28,643 nucleotides of DNA from Saccoglossus kowalevskii (GCF_000003605.2 NW_003131866.1:2668-31310), one strand, 5' to 3'. Shown: positions 1 to 10,455, counted from the stretch's first letter. A program made the numbers and translations. Notes: generated by a model not told the origin, from the sequence alone.

Positions 1-657
1 GACCACTGTCTGGCATATTCTTCACCTGAGTTTATATTGGTTTTTCAATGTTACTTCACTTCATATATTTTGCCCTTATGATATTATTTTTAGAATAATA
101 ATCAGATCACTAATAATAACATAACCATCAGGGGCATGCTTGACATATGTTTGACATTTATAAGTTTTTGACGTTGAATATTTGAATACAGTTAAACATT
201 ACACGCCTTAAGAAATAATGCGTTGAATAGAATACTTACGTGAACTGCGGTTTTGGTCACTGACTGCAGCGATGGAGAATTTAAAACTGTTAAAATGATA
301 CGGGCCAGAAAGAAACCCTATGGTCTACGAGTCAATATTTGACGGCATCATTTACAGGACGGATTATAAGAACAATTCACGTGTAAATAACAGAGCCTGT
401 CATAATATATAATATTAAGAGAGAATTAATAATTGATTGTTGAAAATCATTGTAATAACAGTATATGCTGGTACAAACGTAGTTAGTATACATCAAACTA
501 TCACAATGTTTTATAGTTATTGGAAAGCAGTCTTCGGGGATTTTTATTTCTCTTAATATCATAAATAAACAATCATATTTTTTATGAAATTGAAAAAATA
601 CTGATGTTGTTTCAGCTTCCACTTGTATAGGAGTAGTAAACGCATTACTGATCAACA
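1..657. other. AT-rich intergenic stretch, no secure gene
   Basis: This stretch is AT-rich and has no convincing gene. A minus-strand frame of about 94 codons at 377-661 has low-complexity composition and is probably chance. On the minus strand, 240-286 looks like a 47-nt exon: it has a pyrimidine-rich tract ending in AACAG before it and a GTAAGT donor after it (239 to 234). On the plus strand a TTTCAG acceptor-like site at 610-615 leads into 32 open codons that run into the first unit of the neighbouring satellite. Neither exon is supported by recognised homology. Confidence 0.5.
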
Positions 658-1591
658 TCACAGTGAAGTGATGTTAGGTGTTTCTGAAAGAGTAGCACAT
701 CCTGTAAATTGTTAGGGTATATGGATCCCATGGCATAGTGAAGTAATGTTATGTGTTTCTAAAAGTGTAAGCACATTCTGTAAATTGTTAGGGTATATGG
801 ACCCCATGGCATAGTGAAGTGATGTTAGTTTCTAAAAGAGTAAGTACATTCTGTAAATTGTTAGGGTATATGGACTCTATGGCATAGTGAAGTATGTTAA
901 GTGTTTCTAAAAGAGTAAGCATATTCTGTAAATTGTTAGGGTATATGGACCCCTTGGCATAGTGAAGTGATGTTAGGTGTTTCTAAAAGAGTAAGCACAT
1001 TCTGTAAATTGTTAGGGTATATGGACCCCATGGCATAGTGAAGTGATGTTAAGTGTTTCTAAAAGAGAAAGCACATTCTGTAAATTGTTAGGGTATATGG
1101 ACCCCATGGCATAGTGAAGTGATGTTAAGTGTTTCTAAAAGAGTAAGCACATTCTGTAAATTGTTAGGGTATATGGACCCCATGGCATAGTGAAGTGATG
1201 TTAGGTGTTTCTAAAAGAGTAAGCACATTCTGTAAATTGTTAGGGTATATGGATCCCATGGCATAGTGAAGTGATGTTAGGTGTTTCTAAAAGAGTGAGC
1301 ACATTCTGTAAATTGTTAGGATATATGGACCCCATGGCATAGTGAAGTGATGTTAGATGTTTCTAAAAGAGTGAGCACATTATGTAAATTGTTAGGGTAT
1401 ATGGACCCCATGGCATAGTGAAGTGATGTTAATTGTTTCTAAAAGAGTGAGCATATTCTGTAAATTGTTAGGGTATATGGACCCCATGGCATAGTGAAGT
1501 ATGTTAGGTGTTTCTAAAAGAGTGACACATCATGTATGTAAATTATTAAGGTAAATGACTACCATGGCATAGTGAAGTGTTGTTAGGTGTG
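658..1591. repeat. 76-bp tandem satellite, about 12 units
   Basis: Twelve recognisable units recur, found from the shared word GTTAGGGTAT at 711, 787, 860, 935, 1011, 1087, 1163, 1239, 1315, 1391 and 1467, and a decayed copy near 1545. Spacing is 76 bp in most places and 73-78 elsewhere. Most units carry GGACCCCATGGCATAGTGAA, AGTGATGTTA and GTTTCTAAAAGAG. Each unit contains one TTAGGG, but this is a 76-bp period and not telomeric hexamer repeat. Variants are grouped by position: left units read GAGTAAGCA and right units (from about 1285) read GAGTGAGCA, the mark of local unequal exchange or conversion. The last unit is the most degenerate. Confidence 0.97.
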
Positions 1592-2020
1592 GGGCATAGC
1601 CAATAAGTTGGGAAATGTAGGTAGGAAAAAATGGGTATTGCTGTGAATATCATAACTGATAATAAAAAATAAATTATATTCTCAAAATCAAATATGAGTA
1701 TATGAGTAATGTGAATAAATGAATCAAGACTATGATCTAATTATTATAGTTGGTCATACTGGCTTCACAAGTTAAGTATTATTAGCCATTAGAAACAATA
1801 TAAAACTGAAATGCTAAATGTAACAGGTATATAAAATACGATATTGATGCAACATTATTGAGACATGTTTAAAACAAGTTTTTATTTTCATTTTTTTTGT
1901 TATCCTGGTTACCTTTGATCTATAACACGAGTCACATGATCTGTCAGCCAATCATTGCCGACAGTCGCCATTCTTCTGGTTATAATTTGGTCTCAGTAGG
2001 TACCGCTTTACATGTAGCCT
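1592..2020. other. Intergenic, with promoter-like motifs near its right end
   Basis: The left part is AT-rich with nothing recognisable. At 1930-1985 there is a small GC-richer cluster: a CACATGA E-box-like word, a CCAAT-box word (GCCAATCATTG) and CGCCATTCTT, which resembles a YY1 site on the minus strand. These occur together in many housekeeping promoters, but there is no TATA box or verified gene here, so a promoter is only a possibility. Confidence 0.3.
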
Positions 2021-2175
2021 AAGAATGCTTAGTTGTATTTACATATCTGGTAAGAACGCTTAATTGTATTTACATATCTGGTAAGAACGCTTAATTGTAT
2101 TTACATATCTGGTAAGAACGCTTAATTGTATTTACATATCTGGTAAGAACGCTTAGTTGTATTTACATATCTGGT
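2021..2175 (+). repeat. 31-bp minisatellite, five units
   Basis: Five units of exactly 31 bp start at 2021, 2052, 2083, 2114 and 2145. The consensus begins AAGAACGCTTAATTG and ends ACATATCTGGT. Units 2-4 are identical. Units 1 and 5 carry AGTTG in place of AATTG, and unit 1 also has AAGAATG. Every unit boundary reads CTG|GTAAG, a good match to a plus-strand 5' splice site, and the final boundary (GT at 2174) reads GTAAGT, the best match. Confidence 0.97.
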
Positions 2176-2849
2176 AAGTGCTGAATTTGTTCATTCATTA
2201 ATTTGGCTGTTCAATGTGTTGTCAGGTAGTTAGTTATATTTCGATGTCTGACTAATCATGACCTTAATATGGAACATGAATAAGCTTGTCATGGGTCATG
2301 TTTGCATTTATGAGCAATCTAGTAAATTCAAATAATTATCAAAATTATACAGTCATGTTTACAGGTACTAAAGTAAAAGATAATGTACTATAATTTCGAG
2401 CAATGTTCGTGTTTTGTATTTGAAAACATTTTAACTTTTCACTCCAGGAATGTGCACTTGGTAATGTTTGAGATATACAGTGTTGTCCTTTTTCAACAAC
2501 TTACTTCATTAGCACACAAATAACTTTTTTGTGCTCTTCAACGGTGAAACTGCCATGCCCAACAATGTATGGGAAGAATACTGCTGCAGTTATAGTTTCT
2601 CCACTATGTAAATGTTTATGTATGCATGGGAACGGTGGTGGGACTAATTAGACAATGCTCACCTTATATTGGAAGTCAACCGAATCAGTAAATATTAGTA
2701 GATCATTTCAGACATTACTAACACTTAATGATTCAGAATAGAAAGTATCAATTTGCAATTTACAATAGCGTATTTAGAAAAATTACTGTGAGTACCAGTA
2801 GTGTGGATAAATGTAAAAATATATTTAACCTGGCTGTTATGATATCAGC
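2176..2849. other. AT-rich intergenic stretch
   Basis: No open frame of useful length, repeat or RNA signal was seen. A minus-strand AAG|GTGAGC donor-like word lies near 2660, but no matching acceptor or coding frame was found beside it. Confidence 0.5.
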
Positions 2850-3835
2850 AAGGCTCAATACTATTCGCACACATTTGTAAAACGGCCATAACTTTGCAAT
2901 CTTTCACGTTCATAGTACAACAAGTAAAAGTCGTTCCCAATCCCCATGCAGGAGGTAATACTTCTGGCTATGGTTTTCAATATGCAGTAGGGCCTAGAAC
3001 TGCCTTCTGATCTAGCTGCACTCCAGAAGTTAGAGCACTAATGCTTCAAAGGAATGGCTTCTTTCATACAGAAGATTGTCCCCAAAAGAGTCAAGTCAGC
3101 AAGGTGCACCCTTCCCCAATGTAACCTCATGGGTCGCATATATCGTGCACCTTGAAAAGACCATCTGAGTTGTAGAATGCAGATTGATTCCGCACCTCAA
3201 ACTGTAACCCTGTCCATGTGTGCCTCAAGTATAAGATGGGGGCAACCTAAAGTTGGAATCTACTCTATTCTTCATGATTATGCATGATGATGGTTTAATA
3301 ATTGGTCTGTAGAATACAGGCGTATCTATAGAAACCATCTTCCCTTATAGTAATGACGTTGTCTATTTTCTTGTCATCAACAATCCAGTATCCAGCTGAA
3401 CTTGAAATTAAGGAGATTACGGAACCTGCTTCTTTTGCTTATACTAAGATCTTTGCCTTGAATTTAATTCAAGATTTATGAACTTGTAATAAAATGATTA
3501 CAAAAATGATCTCAGATGGTATAAATGTCATTTGTTTGATGTAGACATCAGGTTTCATGGAACCTACTTGAATATGCTGGGTATATATGTGGAGAAAATT
3601 ATCCTCATTCTTTTCAAAAACACCTGACTTCACTTCATGAATACCATGTCCATATACATAGTCCATACATCTTTCTCTTGCTAATTTGGCTATGTAGTGT
3701 AGTATACTTGTCAGTTATTTTGTTCTTGTGGATTGTTTTAATTGTTGTCAGATTCTTTCGAATTCTAACACAAACGATTTTGTGTCCACTGATATTAATT
3801 GATACAGAGAGTGCTTAAGGACTATAGTCGAACAC
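2850..3835 (-). pseudogene. Possible decayed coding sequence, unrecognised
   Basis: Part of this block is GC-richer than its surroundings, and reading the minus strand gives long protein-like stretches broken by stops and frame changes. From about 3830 down to 3505 one frame is open apart from two stops; it includes the segments SFVLEFERI, YIAKLARERC, DYVYGHGIHEVKSGVFEKNE and HIYTQHIQVGSMKPDVYIKQ. After a break, another frame at about 3440-3290 reads AKEAGSVISLISSSAGYWIV and VITIREDGFYRYACILQTNY. A third, near 3240-3130, reads QFEVRNQSAFYNSDGLFKVH. I do not recognise the family. A dead retroposed gene or a retroelement ORF would explain it. Around 2855-3120 the plus strand also has a protein-like frame with one stop, so strand assignment there is uncertain. 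Chance is not excluded, because stop-poor windows of this size occur in 28 kb. Confidence 0.3.
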
Positions 3836-4006
3836 CACTGTTGACTTTAGGATCTGATCCACATATAGTGTCTTTGTTCAAGTTTCACTCTGCAACATCA
3901 ACTGTTAAAGCGCGCACCTAAGAGAGTCATTGATTGAAGCATCAGTTATAGATGCATTAGCTTATTTTATCACTTCCCTCAACTTGAAGGGTTAAATGGA
4001 AGACCA

Positions 4007-4039
4007 GAATGAATGAATGAATGAATGAATGAATGAATG
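4007..4039. repeat. (GAAT)8 microsatellite
   Basis: Eight pure GAAT units plus one base. It may be an independent microsatellite. Short tetranucleotide tails of this kind also mark LINE or SINE 3' ends, and it lies between the two blocks of coding-like relics, so it could be the tail of a decayed element in either direction. Confidence 0.95.
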
Positions 4040-4370
4040 GCAAAGTTCTACAATATTATTATCTGGGGAGATACTAAATAGATATTTGTCTATTATGTGG
4101 AGAGGAATCATAACCAGGCTATTTATAACTTTCTCAACGCAGGATTGTGGTGGACATCGAATGTCATCACCAGTCGACATTTGTTAGACCTGTCCCGGGA
4201 GACAGTAGGTCTGAAAGGTCTGAGTCTGTTGGTGTGGGAATAGACTTTATATAGCATGGAGAAGCAAAAAGGCTAGTTTTGGGTCCTGGAGCTTTAAGAC
4301 AAGGGTCTTCTAAAGATGACATTTCAAATACAGAAACCTTAGGTTTTTGAGAGTTTTCAAGTTGGGGCAT
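4040..4370 (-). pseudogene. Possible coding remnant, Ser/Pro-rich, frame-broken
   Basis: On the minus strand a 67-codon frame runs from 4370 to 4167. It has a hydrophilic, Ser/Pro-rich composition (segments KPKVSVFEMSSLEDPCLKAP and SIPTPTDSDLSDLLSPGTGL). It overlaps a second frame beginning at 4180 (MSTGDDIRCPPQSCVEKVIN) that runs on into the GAAT repeat, as if one frameshift separated two parts of one protein. No family was recognised. It lies just upstream, in the minus sense, of the decayed coding block at 2850-3835 and could be the N-terminal part of the same dead gene. A chance origin remains possible. Confidence 0.25.
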
Positions 4371-5796
4371 ATGTAGTGACCATAGTTTTCACAAAGAGAT
4401 TATACCGGGCAGTTTATACAGACACTTTATTCGTTGCATTGAAATCATATCGAACCAAGTCACCTTTTTCGTATTTCAATGTGGAACACCATGGCCACAC
4501 AGGCTGAGCAGACAATATCGAGATAGCGTGAGGAGGATTTCTATCGGATATCTAAAATAAAAAAAATAATTAGTTCATAAATAACTAGTAATTAGCTGTG
4601 AGCTGATAATGACAGCTGGTGGCGTGCATAGTTAGCTAGATTCATCGTAGCCTCGTTCCCAATATTGTTAATAATTCTCAAATCATTCGCGCTGTTTCAA
4701 TGTGAATGGTTGGAGTGTATGATTCGACCATAGTCGAATGTGATAATGAGAGTTTAGTCTTCATCTTAGAAACACCTTACTTTTTACCGCATCAAGATAT
4801 CATTTCAATATTTTAGAACAAGCATATGTATCACAATGTGCAATGCGACGCGGTGTACGTGACGTGGTATTTAAACTCTTTGGTGAGAATTCGACGTGCA
4901 GTATGTAGTTTCCCGCTATGCCTGTGCAGAGTGTGGTCATTTGTTCAAATGTCAATATGGAATGAACAGACAATATAAAATATAACAACGACCGATTGGC
5001 GCCCTTTTTGTGAAAGTATAACAGTTTTCGCGCCGCGAAGCGTTCGATATGTGTCCCATGCAACGTACACATTGCGTGTAATATACATTGTTTATATTGA
5101 ATTTGAATACTGGTTACACGACAACTGTAACCTGGAAATAGCATGTCAGGATACGGACGAAAGGAAATAGTGTAGGGCGAGCTGAAATTCACCCCGTTAT
5201 GCAAGATGCCAGACGTGAATATATATATGCGCATCATAAAGCAAAGTAGACATAAAAAGTAAGCCTGACTGGAACTTATTGTATATTTATTTAATATAAT
5301 CATTTGTCGTCTTTTCAACCTGTTGCCTCGAGGACGAAAAAACGTTGGGATATCTGTATCACGTGACAATATCAGTGGAGAGTCTATGATATTAACATAA
5401 CTGTATTAGTATGCGTTTCCATTGCCATACATATGTCTGTGCATATTAATTTAAACGTAATGTAAACAGGTTTCTAAAAACGGGTACCGACGGCTCTGAT
5501 TGAGCGTCTGAAATAGACATTTGTTCAACAGGCTGACATCCTCCGTGCGTCTTAATTCGATATTATATAAATCCCGGGTTGTGTGTAACGCATTGATCTA
5601 CTAGTAACGGTTCCGACATTTGCTTCGCGCCATTTTACTACCTTGGCCTCTACATAAATAAAATTACATGGTTCGTTGTTAGGAGCATACAACAAAGGGA
5701 AAGCACGGCAACGCAGACAATCACATAGTATTAAAATTATAGAAACGGTATTTGCCAAACCATATGCTCACGTTCTCCATTGCGCTCTCTCAATGC
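4371..5796. other. Intergenic; long chance-like frame only
   Basis: A minus-strand frame of 189 codons spans 4800-5369. Its translation is rich in Cys, Tyr, Ile and His, shows no domain, repeat or signal I can recognise, and lacks a splice or promoter context. I treat it as chance. Nothing else was found in this stretch. Confidence 0.45.
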
Positions 5797-5835
5797 TCAT
5801 TTGCATATAAAGAGACCCTCGACTATTCAGACCAT
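5797..5835 (+). promoter_or_regulatory. Octamer fused to TATA box: candidate core promoter
   Basis: A perfect POU octamer ATTTGCAT (5799-5806) runs directly into TATAAAG (5806-5812). An initiator-like TTCAGA follows at 5826-5831, and an ATG at 5834 opens a frame of only 32 codons. Octamer next to TATA is typical of histone H2B and some POU-driven promoters. The 32-codon frame is not a histone and was not recognised. The TATA to initiator spacing (about 23 bp) is shorter than usual, so the start site may lie a little further down. Confidence 0.3.
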
Positions 5836-6430
5836 GAGTAAACTTGCCGTACCCCCTAAGTTTGTAGGAAATGTCCAGGTTCCGTGGATGTTGATGTCTC
5901 ACACAATATTACACTGTGCGACACAGTATTAAGCCGTCCGTCGGACAGTCATTTTTTTAATGTGTGGACGTTTCTAATTTGTTTTTGTTTTTTAGAAAAA
6001 GTTTTTCTCAATATATTGTTGTTTTTGAACAAGGTTTCATAGAACCTTCAGCTGTGTTGTTTTGTTTTTTCTTAAATTAAAAGTGGTTAATTCCGAAATC
6101 AGGGTAATATTATTATAAACACACAGTTTTAGCAAAGAATGCTAATGACCACCTATGTCAATCTCGGAAAACAATAATCTCAATATAGTTTTCTTTATCT
6201 AAAATTTCATAAAAGATTCAATGTTTTGTTTGTGTGTGTTTTTAATTACAGTTTCAATTGTTCTATGATAAAGATATTATTAAAGGCCCTCGTTTCTCTG
6301 TCACACGAATACGGCAATCGCTCGTTTTTAAGCTAGTAATTTAAAATAAAAAAAATCACTCGGTGTGTCAACTGTTATTAGGTTCCAATGATTTTATGAA
6401 TTTTTATCTTTTAATCAAATAATTCGAACA
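5836..6430. other. T-rich intergenic stretch
   Basis: Apart from the 32-codon frame that starts at 5834, this is T-rich DNA with several runs of TTTTTGTTTTT type. No gene, hairpin RNA or tandem repeat was identified. Confidence 0.5.
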
Positions 6431-6760
6431 TTGTAGATGTTAGCCCAGTGTGGTGACACAATAACCTTTAAAATGCGCACGCGCACACATAGTAAGGACA
6501 AAACACCAACTTCTAGAAATCCGGAAATGATAGCATCGAAATTATCGGAGCTCCACAGTCGCCGTGCCGCGCGCGTTCGAAATTCGTGTACCCAAAAATT
6601 GCATGTTGCACGTGTTGTTCACGTCGTATGGGACCGAACGCGGCAGCGACCGTTGCGCTTTTTAAGAGCTTCACACAGATATAGCAACAGTCACGAAAGC
6701 TTCGTCCATCGGAACCGATATGTTTGCGGACTTGCTATACTGGAATGTGTATATGATTGT
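6431..6760. promoter_or_regulatory. CpG-rich block with perfect NRF1 site
   Basis: CpG density rises sharply compared with the flanks. At 6474-6485 the word TGCGCACGCGCA matches the palindromic NRF1 consensus at every position. A CACGTG E-box lies at 6609-6614. NRF1 sites mark broad CpG promoters across animals. A plus-strand frame of 191 codons starts at 6437 and covers the whole block, but it also runs through a C-run and a CA microsatellite and looks like a by-product of base composition. No transcript can be assigned. Confidence 0.3.
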
Positions 6761-6795
6761 TTTCGTCATACCCGTAAACCCCCAATCCCTCCCTA

Positions 6796-6826
6796 CCCCC
6801 CCCCCCCCACACACACACACACACCC
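6796..6826. repeat. C13 homopolymer plus (CA)n microsatellite
   Basis: A run of 13 C residues (6796-6808) passes directly into about nine CA units ending near 6826. Confidence 0.95.
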
Positions 6827-6935
6827 AGGTACTGTCATCGATGCACGTTTTTGTATAAGCGGCTTCCGAATTTGGACGTGAATGTGTACATGTATGTTAG
6901 TGCATTTTTGTGTAACTGGTCATCGGTGCTAGAAC

Positions 6936-6968
6936 TCACTGGCAGTTCACGTTTCACTGGCAGTTCAC
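6936..6968 (+). repeat. Short direct duplication, 18-bp period
   Basis: TCACTGGCAGTTCAC occurs perfectly at 6936-6950 and again at 6954-6968. It is probably a replication-slippage duplication. Confidence 0.9.
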
Positions 6969-7012
6969 ATTTTTTTCGGATTTATTTTATGATTCATGAC
7001 ATGGCAAAGTAA

Positions 7013-8208
7013 TATGAAATCGGCATCAGTGTCGGCTGGCAAAAGCAGTGGGTTACGGTACGTACAATGTTGCTCCGATACCTAACGCTATAATTGTGTA
7101 CACTTACCGTGGCTTCTATCCACACATACAAAGCGTTGCTGAAAAGATGTCACGAAACCATTGTCATGGCAATCTATCAGTTATTACAATGAAAAACAAT
7201 TCCTAAGTTTTACATTGTATCAGTCTGACTCAAATCCCCTCCCCCAGTGACGTTGCTTCACTTCGCCGCATGCGTCATTTTTAAGTTACATAGAGAAAAG
7301 CGAAAATCGAAAATAAAACGAAAGATGGTGGGAGACTTGTTTTGGGGGGAAAGATGCTCAGGAGACGGTTGTGACATTTTGTCATGTTTTCTGCTCGACT
7401 TGGTTTGGATTAGTATTTTGTATAGTTGTGTTTTGACTTGCGCTGGATCCTTATGGCATCTTTTACACATCAATTGTGGGGTATTATCCGGCTATTGTTA
7501 GCGATATCGTGCGTTAGACGCTCTCAATGGTAAACATACTATATACTTCTATGCAAGTGACATAAGCACATCCGATGAAAAAACCCACTGCGCCGTGAAT
7601 TGTGTCACACAAATTGAAATCCCCTGGCTCGTTAGCCAATTAAAACCCAATAACAAGACTGCCGAGTGCTACATTATGCGTTGACATGTGCACCCGGAAA
7701 TTTAATTTTGTCTTTTTTTGTGGAAATATTTCATCGTGTCATAGATATTTGCTACCAGAAAAAAAAACTTTGTTATCATTTCCATCTCATCCGTCGAAGA
7801 GTTATTAAAAAAACACGAGGCGGCGTTTCTGTCGTGCAGTTTACCGTTGGCGGAGAACAGAAGGACCTCGTTGCGTCGTTGATTCCGACTCAATAAATGA
7901 ACCAGTTGAAAACTAAAATTAAATTTCCTCATGACGAGAGAGAGAACAGTAACAATACTTGGATTATCGTGCCATTACGGCATTACCGACTACAAAGCCG
8001 TTCAAGTGTCTGGTGTTTTTCCCGCGGAACCGTCACCATCTCGTCAGCATTGTGACTATAAAGTTTCATCACATGGCCTACATTGAATGAGTTTGTTTTT
8101 ATGTCTCGGAAAATCACTCTGTCTCTAGTGAGTCCGGGGAAAATCTTAGCCGTCAATGTGTTCCATTAGTGTGCTATGATTCACGGGGCAATCGTTTTTT
8201 TGTGAACG
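7013..8208. other. Intergenic, with one exon-like signal on the minus strand
   Basis: No frame here looks like a gene. On the minus strand 7108-7138 is a 31-nt exon-like unit, with CTTTTCAG directly before it and GGTAAGTG directly after it. It reads QRFVCVDRSH with one base left over. Such short signals are expected by chance in AT-rich DNA. Overlapping frames of 71-84 codons at 7247-7501 and 76 codons at 7666-7932 are open on both strands, which argues against coding. Confidence 0.4.
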
Positions 8209-8314
<106 letters not shown>

Positions 8315-9374
8315 GAGTACTTTGATGGGATGATACACTTGTAGCCGATAGTAGCAATTACTTCACGTGTGTGGGGTGAATTACAACTTACATGATATTC
8401 TAGTTACGTATGAATTGATCTCCAAAAAGACCATTATTGGTGACAGTTTATGAATATGCGCAAGCAACTAGTTTAATATATGTGCATACAATACATCTCA
8501 CTCTGTCCAATGATGCTAGAATGTTACTAACATGGTAGTTTGAAAACCGTGACTCACATATGTACTGTACATTTATAGTTGGAAAACCTGATTCCACTTT
8601 CCGCCTCATACTCATTGGATGTTGCGCTGCGCCATCGTCTATTCGACATGTTGAGCTTATGAACATAATCCGGTAACTCACATTTAATAATACCATTGTT
8701 GTCAACCTCCGACTGTTTATTAAGTTGGAGTTATTTGTTCTTATTTTACTTTACTTGGCTGGTGCTGTTTTTATAGTGAGTAGCCTTTATTATAAAGTTT
8801 GTTGTGTTATCCCATGTGAGAATATGATTTTAATTAAGTATTTATGTTTAATTATTAGGTTTATGTGCCATAAGACTTTAAACGTGCCGCTATCAATCAC
8901 GGTACATCTGTATTTAATGGTATGTTTTCGGCCACGGTGAATTCCGAGTCGCACTACGATGCGTCTCACTGTCTTGCTCTGTTAGACAGGGTCCTTAAAA
9001 CACAGTCACAGAGACATAAACTGACGATAACCAAAACTTTCACGAGCAACAATTGTTTCAAACTTCTCCAATTTCACTTTAGGGAAGGAACAAATGAACA
9101 GATGTTTTTTTTGTTTTGTTTTTTCAATGGATTACGTCAATGAGCGACGAGTTTATCTTGACATCAGTGAAGATGCAGGAAATGCACCCACGCCGCTTAC
9201 TTCTGTGCGTTTACGTATACAGTACATAAAACCAGGGAGCTGTCAGTTATATATAATATTACACCGTAATTTTAACTGAGAATTCGTTAACAGCTCGTGT
9301 CGGTAACCTTGCCAACTGAAAACAAAGTAAAACAATACCAACAGAGTCATCATCTCGTGGATTTTACGGCTGTG
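8315..9374. other. AT-rich intergenic stretch
   Basis: Several 60-85-codon frames occur on both strands. The most hydrophobic (8725-8940, plus) starts at TTG rather than ATG and is T-rich throughout, so its membrane-like look is compositional. No gene is supported. Confidence 0.45.
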
Positions 9375-9569
9375 CACGAAACACGCGCTATGCTGCACGT
9401 AACACGTACTATGCTGCACGTAACTCGCACAGTGGTACACGTAACTACACGCACAGAGGTACACGTAACTCGCACAGTGGTATGCGTAACTCGCGCAGTG
9501 GTACACGTAACTACACGCACAGAGGTACACGCAACTCGCACAGTGGTACATGTAACTCGCACAGTGGTA
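9375..9569. repeat. 21/24-bp minisatellite, nine units
   Basis: Nine units start at 9375, 9396, 9417, 9438, 9462, 9483, 9504, 9528 and 9549. Seven are 21 bp (typically CACGTAACTCGCACAGTGGTA) and two (9438, 9504) are 24 bp with ACTACACGCACAGAGG inside. The last six form an exact-length 66-bp higher-order duplication (24+21+21): 9438-9503 and 9504-9569. All unit lengths are multiples of three, so frames stay open across the array on both strands and produce spurious repetitive ORFs of 70-102 codons. Confidence 0.96.
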
Positions 9570-10455
9570 TGCTTAATTAATAATAACTGAACTGTTTCAC
9601 AAAAGCAAATGTATTCAATGACACTTCGCCTACGTCTTTGTTCTATAATTATAGTGTTGGTACACTACTGTCCTGTTATTATGTTTAATAAAATATCGAC
9701 CGAGTTCGTGGCATACGTAATAATCACGGGAGTTCAAAACATTCTTGTCGAATTGTAATACTTCTAGTAATAATGTAGTTAATACTTGAACTAGAAACAC
9801 TAGAACTTACATCATTCTCGTACTGGTTTATGTAATCATGTGTATTTCTACTGGGATTGTGTTCGTCGTAACTATCGTACGCGTGTTTATTTAGTTCAGT
9901 CTTATATCTGTGCGTTGTTTTGGAGGTAGCTGGATGTTATTTGAGTAGAACCGGCGATGGTACTAGGTTAGTCGGGTGCCAGTCGTGATTGGATGTGTAT
10001 CCGATGTGGTAGTGGATGCATTGTTAACCCTAAAGTAACAACTGACTAATCTAAACAACTGACTAACCAATCATATTAACGACTACTTCAGGAATGCATT
10101 ACTAAATAAGAGCCAAAGACTGAGGCGTGTGTACACACTATATACTGAAATTAATCAGTGGAATGTCAGTTTATTTCAATATATTTGCCAATGTAAACAA
10201 TAAATGGCTTTATCATAAAGTTGGAATCGTAACTGCTATGCATTGAAATACAATAGTATTGTCATTAGATACAAATTGATGTTCAATTTGACCGAGGCCA
10301 GTCGGTCGCACCCATCGCAATATTCTAAACATATGGTTGCAAGTTAAAGTGTTTGCAGTACGCTGGGCAGCATTTGCCATCATCCGATTACCCTATTACA
10401 ATAACAATCACACGGTGCTTGTAATCGACGTTGTTGCTTCAAAAACAGCCCCGGT
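9570..10455. other. Intergenic stretch
   Basis: No gene, tandem repeat or RNA element was recognised. The base composition is typical of the window. Confidence 0.5.

Noticed and set aside
711-1480. Telomere-like TTAGGG words
   Set aside because: They occur once per 76-bp unit and never in tandem, so this is not telomeric or interstitial telomere repeat.
2021-2175. CRISPR-like regular array
   Set aside because: Units are contiguous without unique spacers, so it is a minisatellite. The same applies to the other arrays, and the genome is eukaryotic.
4800-5369. Minus-strand ORF of 189 codons
   Set aside because: It is long for the window, but the translation is Cys/Tyr/Ile-rich without domain, repeat or signal peptide, and there is no promoter or poly(A) context. 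Most likely chance.
6437-7012. Plus-strand ORF of 191 codons
   Set aside because: It crosses a C13 run, a CA microsatellite and an 18-bp duplication, and its Arg/His/Pro content follows from local base composition. No family was recognised.
9243-9590. Repetitive 70-102-codon proteins on both strands
   Set aside because: Produced by the 21/24-bp minisatellite, whose unit lengths are multiples of three. Nothing suggests translation.
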